DNA from: Nocardiopsis coralli
Lineage (GTDB): Bacteria; Actinomycetota; Actinomycetes; Streptosporangiales; Streptosporangiaceae
Direction of reading: 5' to 3'
Assembly (NCBI RefSeq): GCF_014892575.1
Contig: NZ_JADBGI010000003.1
Span: 211,915 to 275,914 of the forward strand
Length of the DNA stretch: 64,000 bases
Shown here: piece by piece, positions 9,821 to 17,673 of the stretch
How positions within the stretch are numbered: the stretch's first letter is position 1
Layout: each line of letters starts with the position of its first letter
Made by a program: the position numbers and the translations under genes
The notes under the pieces: model-generated
Database searches by the model: none
What the model saw: only the letters and a program-made list of their open reading frames with translations
What the model was told of the DNA's origin: nothing

Positions 9821-11464
9821 ATGTCGCGATATCTGTTCATCACGAATTCCGGAAAGGTTGAAGACGGCGGGCACGTGCTCAACCATGAGCTGACCACGTC
9901 GCTCGCGAGACAGGGGCACGAGGTCCACCTACTCATGCTCGGTGCCTCGGAGATAGAACGGCCGGGGGTGGTCGCACACGACGTGCGGGACCCCGGGCTC
10001 CCGGCCCAGGAGGAGAGCCGGATCGAGGCGGCGCTGGGACGCTGCCGGTTCCCGGTCGACAGGGTCTCGGTCGAACTGGCCGAACGCTTCCCCCTGCTGG
10101 ACCGGACCGCCAAGGGCCTTCCCACCGACCCCTCCGCGTTCACGGCCGTGGTCGGTTTCGGGGACGTGACCGGACCGGCGGCACTCGACATCAGGTCGCG
10201 GTTCTACCCGGGCGCCGTCGCGGTCAACGGCATCACGATGGACCCGGAAGGGCTCTTCAAGGCCATCGATGCCCCGGAGCTCGGTGCCAGCAGGATCGCC
10301 GCGCACCGGGCGACCTTCGCCGGCTCCGACCTCCTCTTCGCACACGGGATCAAGTCCGAACGCGACGCGCTGAGGCTGACCGCGTCCCACCCGGGCACCG
10401 AGACGTCCACACCCGTGTACAGCTTCCTCCCGGGGACCCGGATCTCCGACAGCCCCACGTGGAACGGCGAGGGCACCATGAACGTCCTCATGCTGGGCAG
10501 GATGGGAGACCCGAACAAGGGGGCCGTGGACACCGCGATGGCCGTCGGAGAACTGCGGAGCTTCGAGGGCAGAGACATCACGCTCACCCTCAGGGGTGTC
10601 TCCAGTGGGGACATGGACCCTCTGTCCGACACCATGGAACAACACGTGGGTCCGGAGTGGAGGACCTTCGTGAAGGTGGAGCCGTTCACGGACTCGGCCG
10701 AGGAGAAGGCGCGTTCCATCCACGAGTCCCACGCCATGGTCATGGCCACCGAGAGCGAGGCCTACGGTCTCGCGGCCAATGAGTACCTGGCCCACGGCAA
10801 GCCCCTGCTCGTCGCGGAGGGCAACGGCAACGGTTACGCCGAGGTGCTGAAGTCCTGGGAAGGAATGCCCGAGACGGCGAGGCGACTCGTCATCGACGAC
10901 AGCAACACGACCAACGTCCGGGGCAGCGCGATCGCACCGTCCGACCCCGCCGCTCCTCCGGTCACGGGTCGCCACGAAGCGATCAAGAACGCCATCTCCG
11001 ACCTCCACGACCACTACGACGAGTACGCGCACGCTGCCCGTGCCGCACGCGAGGAGCTCCGGCACTACTCCCCCGACGACATGGCGCGCAGCATCGACAA
11101 GGCCGTCACCGAGCGCCACGAGGGCGTGGTGCGCCACACCCGCCAGACACCGGACGGGGGGCTGCGGCCCACACACGGCCACGAGGTGACCGCCGGTCTG
11201 CCGGAGCATCTGAAAGGCATCGCGCTCGACCCGGCACCCTCCGAGCAACGGGCCGCGGCCGACACCGGTGGTTCAGGACCTCCGTCGGCCGACCGCGCGC
11301 CGACGAGCGCCCAGCCGCAGGCGCCTTCGTTCCTCGGGAAGAGCACGGCGACGTCCTCCACCGGGAAGGCCGACGCCGGTGGGGAACCGCCGCGCAGACC
11401 CCCGCAACATTCCTCCCCCGGTTCAGTCCCCCAGGAGAAGAGGAGCAACAGCGTGAGCCGCTGA
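9821..11464 (+). CDS. GT-B glycosyltransferase (GT4-like) with C-terminal APSFL tail
   Basis: 547 residues. The N-terminal domain opens with FITNSGKVEDGGHVLNHELT, the Rossmann strand and glycine-rich loop of GT4-like enzymes. The C-terminal domain has VLMLGRMGDPNKG and MVMATESEAYGLAANEYLAHGKP, where E-x7-E is the nucleotide-sugar-binding signature (EAYGLAANE). The last 100 residues are disordered, Pro/Ser-rich and basic and contain QAPSFLGKS, echoing the tail of the HAD-like protein at 6081-7442. It is the last gene of the left operon. The acceptor and sugar are unknown. Reading: cargo enzyme associated with, or delivered by, the T4SS (inference). Confidence 0.75.
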   Translation: MSRYLFITNSGKVEDGGHVLNHELTTSLARQGHEVHLLMLGASEIERPGVVAHDVRDPGLPAQEESRIEAALGRCRFPVDRVSVELAERFPLLDRTAKGLPTDPSAFTAVVGFGDVTGPAALDIRSRFYPGAVAVNGITMDPEGLFKAIDAPELGASRIAAHRATFAGSDLLFAHGIKSERDALRLTASHPGTETSTPVYSFLPGTRISDSPTWNGEGTMNVLMLGRMGDPNKGAVDTAMAVGELRSFEGRDITLTLRGVSSGDMDPLSDTMEQHVGPEWRTFVKVEPFTDSAEEKARSIHESHAMVMATESEAYGLAANEYLAHGKPLLVAEGNGNGYAEVLKSWEGMPETARRLVIDDSNTTNVRGSAIAPSDPAAPPVTGRHEAIKNAISDLHDHYDEYAHAARAAREELRHYSPDDMARSIDKAVTERHEGVVRHTRQTPDGGLRPTHGHEVTAGLPEHLKGIALDPAPSEQRAAADTGGSGPPSADRAPTSAQPQAPSFLGKSTATSSTGKADAGGEPPRRPPQHSSPGSVPQEKRSNSVSR

Positions 11465-11595
11465 CGAGCGGAGCCGACTCGACCGGGGAATCGGAGGGCG
11501 GCCGTTGGGGTTGTACCTCCACCGACCGGCAGTGACCCCCGCTACAGGCGAGGCCCGCCGTGGACATCCGGACCGGGCGTTGTGGTGCAATAAGT

Positions 11596-11613
11596 ACGGG
11601 TTCGTGAACCCGT
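11596..11613. promoter_or_regulatory. palindrome upstream of pdxK (candidate operator)
   Basis: ACGGGTTCGTGAACCCGT is an 8+8 bp inverted repeat around a 2-bp centre, 55 bp before the pdxK start. The short centre makes it a poor RNA hairpin and a better dimeric-repressor site. It follows GCAATAAGTAC (11587-11597), an AT-rich stretch that could supply a -10 element. The rest of 11465-11668 shows no gene. No regulator can be named. Confidence 0.4.
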
Positions 11614-11668
11614 GGAGGGCTTCCGAGACCGGCAACAGCACCGAGATTCAAGAGGAGGTTGGCACTCC

Positions 11669-12463
11669 ATGACCAACCGCGCGTACGTGATCGCAGGGTC
11701 GGAGGCCACCGGGGGCGCCGGCATCCAGGCCGACCTCAAGGCCTTCCAGGAACTCGGCGTCTACGGGATGGGCACGATCACCTGCGTCGTCTCCTTCGAC
11801 CCGAAGAACGACTGGGCGCACCGCTTCGTGCCGATGGCCCCCGGCGTCATCGCCGACCAGATCGAGGCGGCCACGAGCTGCCACGACCTCGACGTCGTCA
11901 AGATCGGCATGCTCGGTACGCCCGACACCATCGACGTGGTCGAGCAGGGGCTCAGGGCCAAGGAGTGGCGCCACGTCGTGCTGGACCCGGTGCTGATCTG
12001 CAAGGGCCAGGAGCCCGGTGCGGCGCTGGACACCGACAAGGCCCTGACCGCGCAGATCCTGCCGCTGGCCACGGTCATCACGCCCAACCACTTCGAGGCC
12101 CGCACCCTGGCCGGCATGGAGAGCATCGACACCGTCGACGACCTCGTCGAGGCCGCACGCCGCATCCACGAGCTGGGCCCGGACCACGTCATCGCCAAGG
12201 GCGGTACCGAGCTGCCCGGCCCCGACGCCGTGGACGTGCACTTCGACGGCGAGAACGTCACCGTGCTGAGCGCGCCGAAGATCGGTGAGGAGCGCGTCAG
12301 CGGCGCGGGCTGCACCTTCGCCGCCGCCATCACCGCTGAGCTCGCCAAGGGCGCGGACGTGGGCAGCGCCGCCGAGGCCGCCAAGGCCATGGTCCGCGAG
12401 GGCATCACGGAGCGCCTGGCCACGCACGCGCCGTTCTCCTCGGTGGTGCCGATCGCGCCGTGA
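11669..12463 (+). CDS. pdxK: pyridoxine/hydroxymethylpyrimidine kinase (PdxK/ThiD family)
   Basis: 264 residues, ribokinase fold. The ATG at 11669 has AGAGGAGG nine bases upstream; the earlier in-frame start is less likely. IAGSEATGGAGIQADLKAFQELGVYGM is the family N-terminus, PNHFEA the substrate-lid segment, and VSGAGCTFAAAITAELAKG the ATP-binding catalytic loop. The GAGC form, instead of the GTGC of classic ThiD, and the overall pattern (VVLDPVLICKG) match the Bacillus subtilis PdxK type. The enzyme phosphorylates pyridoxine/pyridoxal and/or HMP to supply PLP or thiamine precursors. It stands alone, with a palindrome upstream and a strong terminator hairpin downstream. Confidence 0.88.
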   Translation: MTNRAYVIAGSEATGGAGIQADLKAFQELGVYGMGTITCVVSFDPKNDWAHRFVPMAPGVIADQIEAATSCHDLDVVKIGMLGTPDTIDVVEQGLRAKEWRHVVLDPVLICKGQEPGAALDTDKALTAQILPLATVITPNHFEARTLAGMESIDTVDDLVEAARRIHELGPDHVIAKGGTELPGPDAVDVHFDGENVTVLSAPKIGEERVSGAGCTFAAAITAELAKGADVGSAAEAAKAMVREGITERLATHAPFSSVVPIAP

Positions 12464-12488
12464 GGCCGTGAGCCGTGAACGCCGCCCG

Positions 12489-12519
12489 CCGGCCCCGTCG
12501 CACACCGCGGCGGGGCCGG
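12489..12519 (+). terminator. terminator hairpin after pdxK
   Basis: CCGGCCCCG pairs perfectly with CGGGGCCGG across a 13-nt loop, starting 26 bp after the pdxK stop. There is no T run, as is common for actinobacterial terminators. Confidence 0.6.
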
Positions 12520-12583
12520 TGCCGTGTCCGGGGACTTGGTTCCTGTGCTGGACCGGCGTTGCTGTGCAGGGACACGCGGTCGG

Positions 12584-12598
12584 TACAGTGTTCCGACT
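12584..12598 (+). promoter_or_regulatory. -10-like TACAGT nine bases before the GTG start of GT-B gene A
   Basis: TACAGT (12584-12589) ends nine bases before GTG 12599, and there is no ribosome-binding site. A -10 element this close implies a transcript with almost no leader. TTGCTG lies 19 bases further upstream as a possible -35. The paralogue at 47264 has TAAGCT at exactly the same nine-base distance, which supports the assignment. Confidence 0.45.
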
Positions 12599-14328
12599 GT
12601 GAGGAAAGATCCCGGTATCAGCGCGTTCACCCCGAAGTGGCAGACCCTTCCGGCGCCACTGCGTGTCCTGGCGATCATCCACAACGTCACGTCCGCGACC
12701 CGAATGATGGACGTCCTTCCCGCCCTCGAGGACGACCCCCGGGTGCAGACCGTTCTCACCTGGACCCGCTCGTCACCGTTCCGGCACGGGGTCGAAGAAT
12801 TCCTCCGCGGCACCGGATACCTCGTCATGGACTGGGAAGAGGCCCTCGAGCACGAGTTCGACCTCGCCATCGGCACCAGCCTCGGCGGAGACATCCACAA
12901 GATTTCCGCACCTTTCCTGCGCCTACCCCACGGAATGGGATACAATAAATACTTGAAGCCGGAAAGCCGGAAAGCCGGAAAGCCGGAAAGCCGGAAAGCC
13001 GGAAAGCCGGAAAGCCGGTCTTCGGTCTCTCCCGGGAATGGCTCCTCCACGACGGCGAACCCATCCCCTCCGCGCTCGCCCTCTCCCACGACGAACAGGC
13101 CGCCCGCCTCGCAGCCGACTGCCCTGAGGCCCTCCCCCGCGCCTTCGTGGCCGGCGACCCCTGCTACGACCGCATCCTCGCCGGGCTCCCCCTCCGCGCC
13201 CGCTACCGGCGCAGCCTCGGTGTACAGCCACACCAGCAACTCGTGCTCGTCAGCTCCACCTGGGGCACACGCTCCCTCTTCGGGCGCCACCCCGAACTCC
13301 CCGCGCGGCTGCTCGGATCCCTTTCCCGGGACGAATACCGGGTCGCTCTCGCCCTGCATCCGAACATCTGGCACGGGCACGGCCCGGGCCAGATCAACGC
13401 GTGGATCGCCCGGGCCCGCCGCGCCGGACTCATCGTGCTGCCCCCGAACGAAGGGTGGCGTGCAGCGGTCGTCGCCTCCGACACGGTCTTCGGCGACCAC
13501 GGTTCGGTGAGCTACTACGCAGCGGCCACAGGGCGGCCCGTCGTGCTCGACACCGCGGGCCACGAGTCCGTGGCGCCCGACTCACCCATCGCCCGCCTCC
13601 TGGAGACCGCGACCGCGTACACACCCCAGGTCCCAGTCGGAGAGCTCCTCGCCCGCGCTCGCAGCACCGAAGCCTCCACGACCGGCGTCGCCGAGCACTG
13701 GGTCTCATCGCGCCCCCGGAGGTCGATGCAGATCATCCGGCAACAGATGTACACGCTCATGGGCGCGGAGGAGCCCGAGTCCCCCGCCACCACCCGGTCC
13801 GTGCCTGCCCCGGTTCCCGAGCCCGGGCCCGCTCACCCGGCGCAATGGGTACGGATCACGCGCCTGCCCGACGACGTTCTGCAGGTACGCCGGGTCCCCG
13901 CTGCCGCCTACGACCAACGCACGCCCGGGAACGAGGACCCCGGTCACCTCGCCGTCTGGGACGAGGAGACCGACGAGCAGCTCAACGGCCTCTCCGACCT
14001 GGTGCTCTGCCACGAGGACGACCTACCCGAGGACGGCACCGACTGGGCGCGCGGAGTTCTCACCCATCGCCTCACACCAGCGGCGGCCGCCCATTACGGG
14101 GCGGACGGCTGCGTTCTCCACCACACGGACGGGACCGCCACCCGTGTCCGGGTCACCAAGGCCACTCGCGGGATCGACCCGTCGTTCCTCCCGCTGCTGG
14201 TCCACCACGCCGACAGCGATCCCCGGCTGGGGGCCCAGGTGCGGTCCGGGACGCTACGGGTGAGCGTCCGGGCCGGAAGCACCTGGGAGGTCGACGCCGT
14301 GGTGACCCGAGGGCCCCGGGACGCCTGA
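12599..14328 (+). CDS. phase-variable GT-B (TagF-like) gene, copy A: out of frame at an 8-bp repeat (OFF)
   Basis: The gene reads normally from GTG 12599 through residue 118 (HGMGYNKY at 111-118). It then enters an 8-bp tandem repeat (12956-13018) and leaves in the wrong frame. In the present state translation runs on to a stop at 13510, giving a 303-residue product with a Ser/Pro/Thr-rich tail. The proper frame resumes at GTC 13018 (VFGLSREWLLHDG) and continues to 14328 with AGDPCYDRI, VLVSSTWGTRSLFG, LHPNIW and SDTVFGDHGSV, the GT-B donor-site motifs resembling the HP and SDYSS motifs of TagB/TagF. Removing one 8-bp unit gives a 573-residue protein that matches the intact paralogue at 47264-49048 end to end, including the roughly 150-residue C-terminal domain. 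The gene converges on a STAND gene 11 bp away. The alternative is a plain pseudogene, but the position of the repeat argues for phase variation. Confidence 0.8.
12956..13018 (+). repeat. intragenic 8-bp tandem repeat (AAGCCGGA), about 7.9 copies
   Basis: Seven full AAGCCGGA units (12956-13011) plus a 7-bp partial unit. The unit is not a multiple of three, so each gain or loss of one copy shifts the frame. None of the three frames of the tract contains a stop; all give a cyclic KPESRKAG peptide. The tract joins frame 2 upstream to frame 1 downstream. Losing one unit (8 bp) or gaining two (16 bp) restores the GT-B frame. Confidence 0.97.
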
Positions 14329-14339
14329 GCGGGCGGGGG

Positions 14340-16433
14340 TCACTCGCCGGTCCCGTCCCGTTCGGCCTCCACACGCTCGGCCGCTGCGACGTCGCCGACG
14401 TCCCGGTGGAGGCCGGCTGCTGCCGTCAGGTACTCGTCCCTGGCCCGAGCGTCCTGTGCCGCGTCGGCCAACGCCTCGAGCGTTCGCGCCCGCTGCAGGG
14501 GGATGTCGAGCTCGGCGAAGCGGTTCAGGGCCTCACGGAGTTCTGCTTCGGCTTCCTCCCGCTCGCCCAGGCCCAGAAGCGCACGCCCGCGTTCCATGCG
14601 TACCTTGGCGACGTTGACGGCGTCCGGCGCCCGGTGTTGCCCGGGTTCGGAGAAGACGGGGAGCGCGGACTCCAAGCGGTCCCGTGCCTCGCCGCAGCGT
14701 CCCAGTTCGATGAGCGACCGGGCGATGAGCAGATCGGTGACGGCGAGCGCCTGGGGCCGGTCGAGCCCCTCCTTGAGTTCCCGGACGCGGAGCAGGCCTT
14801 CCACGGCCCGCGTGTGGTCGCCCCGGCGCTGGGACACGAGCCCGAGGACCTCGTGGGCGGCCGCGCGTTCCATGGGGTCCCCGGCGGGTTCGGCCAGCTC
14901 CAGGGAACGGACGACCAGGGCTTCGGCCTCGTCGAACGCCCCGCGGTCCATGTGAGCGAGGCCGAGGAGGTTACCGAACCGGATGCGCGCGCGGACGTCG
15001 TCGGCGGCGGTTGCGGCCTCGAGCCCGCCGGCGAGGAGGGCCACACGTTCAGCGTTCCGACCGGACTCGGCCAGGTACACCGAAGCCGCTTCCGCTGTGG
15101 CGATCACCGTCGTGTGGTCTCCCGCGTCCGCGCTCCGACGGACGACGGCGGTGAGGACCTCCACGGCTGTGCTGAGCCAGTCCCTGGCCTGCGCGACGGT
15201 CCGTTCGTCCGCGCGTGCATCGTCGTCGAGCTCCGGTGAAGCGCCCAACAACGGACGCCTGGTCAGGAGCGAGGCCGCTCGCACAGCCGTGTCTCGGTAG
15301 TGGCGCCGCAGGACCTCGATCTGGGCAGAGCGCTCACCACCGGCGCTCCCGGCCCGCTCCAGGGCGACGTCACCCACGAGGCTGCCGACCGTGAACCACA
15401 CGGAGTTCCTGGCGTTCTTGTGGAGCAAGGACAACTGAGCCAACTTGTTGAGGTCCTGACGGACGTACGGATCGTTCCCCAGCGCGGCCTCGACGGCCCG
15501 TTGGTCGACCGTCAGGCCGAGCGCCGTGTGCGCACCGATCGTCCGGAAGACTCGGAGTTCCTGCTCCGACAACGCCGAGACGTAGGCGGCGACCCGGTCC
15601 CGTGGTCCGCCTTCCCCGCCCGCCTCCAGGTGAGCGATCAGATCCTCGGTCGTGGCGAACGGGTTGTGTTCGAGGTACCCGAGCGCGATGTGGGCCAGGG
15701 CCGGCAGCCCGTGGCACAAGTTCACCAGGCGGTGGAGAGCGTCCTCGGGCAGATCCCCCGCTTCTGCTTCGGCCATGCCCCTGAGGAGGATCTCCGTGAC
15801 CGCCTCGTTCTCCATGTCGCCGACGTGCACGGGCAGCTCCTTCTCCACGTTTCCGACTCGGGGCAATGCGTTGGGCGAGGTCGCCAACAGGAGGCATCTG
15901 GACCGGGCCGGCAGCAGCGCGCGGATCTGGCCCGCGCTGACCGCGTTGTCCAGGACGAGGACGAAGGCCTTGCCATCGGTGAGCCGCACGAAGAGATCAC
16001 GCTTGGCCGCAGGGGACGCGGGGATCTGGTCCGAGCGGACATCGCACAACAGCAGCAGCCGGTCGAGCAACGCTTCCGCGGGAACGGCCCGATCGGGCTC
16101 GGGGCCCCCGAGGTCGATCCCCATCTGTGCGTCCCGGTAGTGGTCGGCGAGCTCGAAGGCCAGGTACCGCGCGAGTTCTGACGTGCCGACGCCCGGAGCG
16201 CCGTGCAGCTTGACCAGGGTGACCCCGTCGCGGTTGTTGCTCTGGTGGACGAGTCGGCGCACGCGTGCCCGCGCGTACTCCCGGTCGGTGAACAGGCGGT
16301 TCGCCGGTGGGAGGTTGCTGTGCATGCGGCGTTCGGGAGGTTCGGCGACGGTCACGTTCCCGTGGAGGTTCTGGACCTGGACGACCCGCGCTTGCCCGCC
16401 GATGTTGCCCGCGTTGTTTCCTTCTGTGCTCAC
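14340..16433 (-). CDS. STAND/NB-ARC-TPR protein, copy A (P-loop lysine replaced)
   Basis: 697 residues from GTG 16433. The N-terminus carries the motif ARVVQVQNLHGNVTV (about 15-29), a Gly-punctuated beta segment shared in form with the two paralogues in this window, followed by RLFTDRE. The nucleotide-binding domain has GAPGVGTSE (78-86) where GxxGxGKS/T is expected: the codon is ACG instead of AAG, so the Walker A lysine is a threonine. Walker B FVLVLDNA and a later GLPAL motif are intact. The C-terminal half is a series of helical TPR-like repeats. It converges on GT-B gene A with 11 bp between the stops. STAND proteins act as ATP-dependent sensing switches; the partner and trigger are unknown here. 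Confidence 0.82.
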   Translation of the reverse strand: MSTEGNNAGNIGGQARVVQVQNLHGNVTVAEPPERRMHSNLPPANRLFTDREYARARVRRLVHQSNNRDGVTLVKLHGAPGVGTSELARYLAFELADHYRDAQMGIDLGGPEPDRAVPAEALLDRLLLLCDVRSDQIPASPAAKRDLFVRLTDGKAFVLVLDNAVSAGQIRALLPARSRCLLLATSPNALPRVGNVEKELPVHVGDMENEAVTEILLRGMAEAEAGDLPEDALHRLVNLCHGLPALAHIALGYLEHNPFATTEDLIAHLEAGGEGGPRDRVAAYVSALSEQELRVFRTIGAHTALGLTVDQRAVEAALGNDPYVRQDLNKLAQLSLLHKNARNSVWFTVGSLVGDVALERAGSAGGERSAQIEVLRRHYRDTAVRAASLLTRRPLLGASPELDDDARADERTVAQARDWLSTAVEVLTAVVRRSADAGDHTTVIATAEAASVYLAESGRNAERVALLAGGLEAATAADDVRARIRFGNLLGLAHMDRGAFDEAEALVVRSLELAEPAGDPMERAAAHEVLGLVSQRRGDHTRAVEGLLRVRELKEGLDRPQALAVTDLLIARSLIELGRCGEARDRLESALPVFSEPGQHRAPDAVNVAKVRMERGRALLGLGEREEAEAELREALNRFAELDIPLQRARTLEALADAAQDARARDEYLTAAAGLHRDVGDVAAAERVEAERDGTGE

Positions 16434-16688
16434 GCCAGACGATTCTGGTGCAGCACCGGACGCAGCACCAGGGGTCGGGGCGATCGACCGGAACCGGTCA
16501 CGCCGCCGCCTTCAGGGCGCAGCCATTCATGCTGCCCGGACCCGCGTGGTTCGGGCGGGGCACGTGCGGCGGCGGGGACGGGTGCGGCGGCGGGGGTCGG
16601 ATCGGCCGATGGCGGCCATCGAGCGGGGGTGGCTGGGAGCGATTCCATGGAGAATGGTTCCGGGACCACGAGGAAAGGGCGGGCAGAT

Positions 16689-17603
16689 ATGGGAGTCAGG
16701 TTCGGATTACTGGGCACGGGGTTCTGGGCCACCGAGACACACGCCCCGGCCCTGGCCGCCCACCCCGACGTCGAGCTGGTCGGTGTGTGGGGCCGGGACC
16801 CCGACAAGGCGGCGGAAGTGGCCGGACGCCACGGGGCACAGGCCCACGAGGACGTCGACACGCTCCTGAAGGAGGTCGACGCCGTGGCCATCGCCCTGCC
16901 ACCGGACGTGCAGGCGGAACTGGCCCTGCGGGCGGCGCGGGCGGGGCGCCACCTGCTGTTGGACAAACCGGTCGCGCTGTCGGCCTCGATGGCCGACCAG
17001 CTGACGGTGGAGGTGGAGAGCCGGGAACTGGCGTCGGTCGTCTTCTTCACCGCACGCTTTTCCGACGAGGTCGAGCGCTTCCTGGCGGAGGCGGAGGGGC
17101 AGGGCTGGCACGGCGCCCGTGCTCACCTGTTCGCGTCGATCTTCGAGCCGGGGAACCCGTACGGTGCTTCCCCGTGGCGACGGGCGAAGGGCGGGTTGTG
17201 GGATCTGGGCCCGCACGCGCTCGCGCTGACGTTGCCGGTGTTGGGCCCGGCGCGACGGGTCTCGGCGATGGCGGGGCCGCGGGACACGGTGCACCTGATG
17301 ACCGAGCACGCCGGTGGTGCGGTGGGTTCGTTCGCGCTGACCGTGGACGCCCCCGCCGCGGCGCGGACGTTCGAGGTGCACCTCCACGGTGATCCGGGGT
17401 GGCGTCAGGTGCCGACCGGTTCGCGGGACCCGGTGTCGGCGTTCGGGGTCGCGATCGACCGGCTCACGGCGCAGATCACCGGGGAGAAGGCGGATCCCTG
17501 CGGCGTCCGGTTCGGCCGGGACGTCGTGGCCGTGTTGGAGGCGGCGGAGTGGTCGCTGTCGTCGGGGCGCACCGAACGCGTGACGCCGGCCCCCGGTTGG
17601 TGA
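16689..17603 (+). CDS. Gfo/Idh/MocA-family oxidoreductase
   Basis: 304 residues. The N-terminal Rossmann domain starts GLLGTGFWATETHAPAL (GxGxxA-type NAD(P)-binding loop). GRHLLLDKPVALS contains the EKP/DKP motif, with the lysine that lies at the active site. GGLWDLGPHAL matches the GGGxLxDxGxH substrate segment. Such enzymes oxidise or reduce sugars and inositols. Expression is monocistronic by appearance: a divergent STAND gene lies upstream and a perfect 15-bp terminator stem overlaps the stop codon. The substrate cannot be deduced. Confidence 0.85.
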   Translation: MGVRFGLLGTGFWATETHAPALAAHPDVELVGVWGRDPDKAAEVAGRHGAQAHEDVDTLLKEVDAVAIALPPDVQAELALRAARAGRHLLLDKPVALSASMADQLTVEVESRELASVVFFTARFSDEVERFLAEAEGQGWHGARAHLFASIFEPGNPYGASPWRRAKGGLWDLGPHALALTLPVLGPARRVSAMAGPRDTVHLMTEHAGGAVGSFALTVDAPAAARTFEVHLHGDPGWRQVPTGSRDPVSAFGVAIDRLTAQITGEKADPCGVRFGRDVVAVLEAAEWSLSSGRTERVTPAPGW

Positions 17604-17617
17604 CCGGGGGCCGGCGT
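17583..17617 (+). terminator. perfect 15-bp terminator stem overlapping the oxidoreductase stop
   Basis: ACGCCGGCCCCCGGT pairs fully with ACCGGGGGCCGGCGT around a 5-nt loop. The TGA of the oxidoreductase (17601-17603) lies in the loop and stem. It lies 57 bp before the end of the convergent GlsB gene, so it may work in both directions. Confidence 0.75.
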
Positions 17618-17673
17618 GTGGGATCGGGGTGGCGGGCCTGGCGCCGGAGCGGCGGGCCCGGCTCATCCGTTAC

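Noticed and set aside
11596-11613. T-arm-like GGGTTCG that might mark a tRNA or att site at the end of the conjugation element
   Set aside because: The sequence is a clean palindrome and lacks the T-loop consensus, acceptor stem and CCA-proximal pairing; no cloverleaf can be drawn.
12956-13018. CRISPR array
   Set aside because: Units are 8 bp and contiguous with no spacers; the same holds for the 7-bp tract at 47649-47732.
12825-13231. Minus-strand frames with repeated FPAFRLSG peptides
   Set aside because: Antisense of the AAGCCGGA repeat in GT-B gene A.
12599-14328. Programmed ribosomal frameshifting as the explanation for copy A
   Set aside because: No slippery heptamer or downstream structure is evident at the break, and the pure 8-bp repeat offers a simpler DNA-level explanation.
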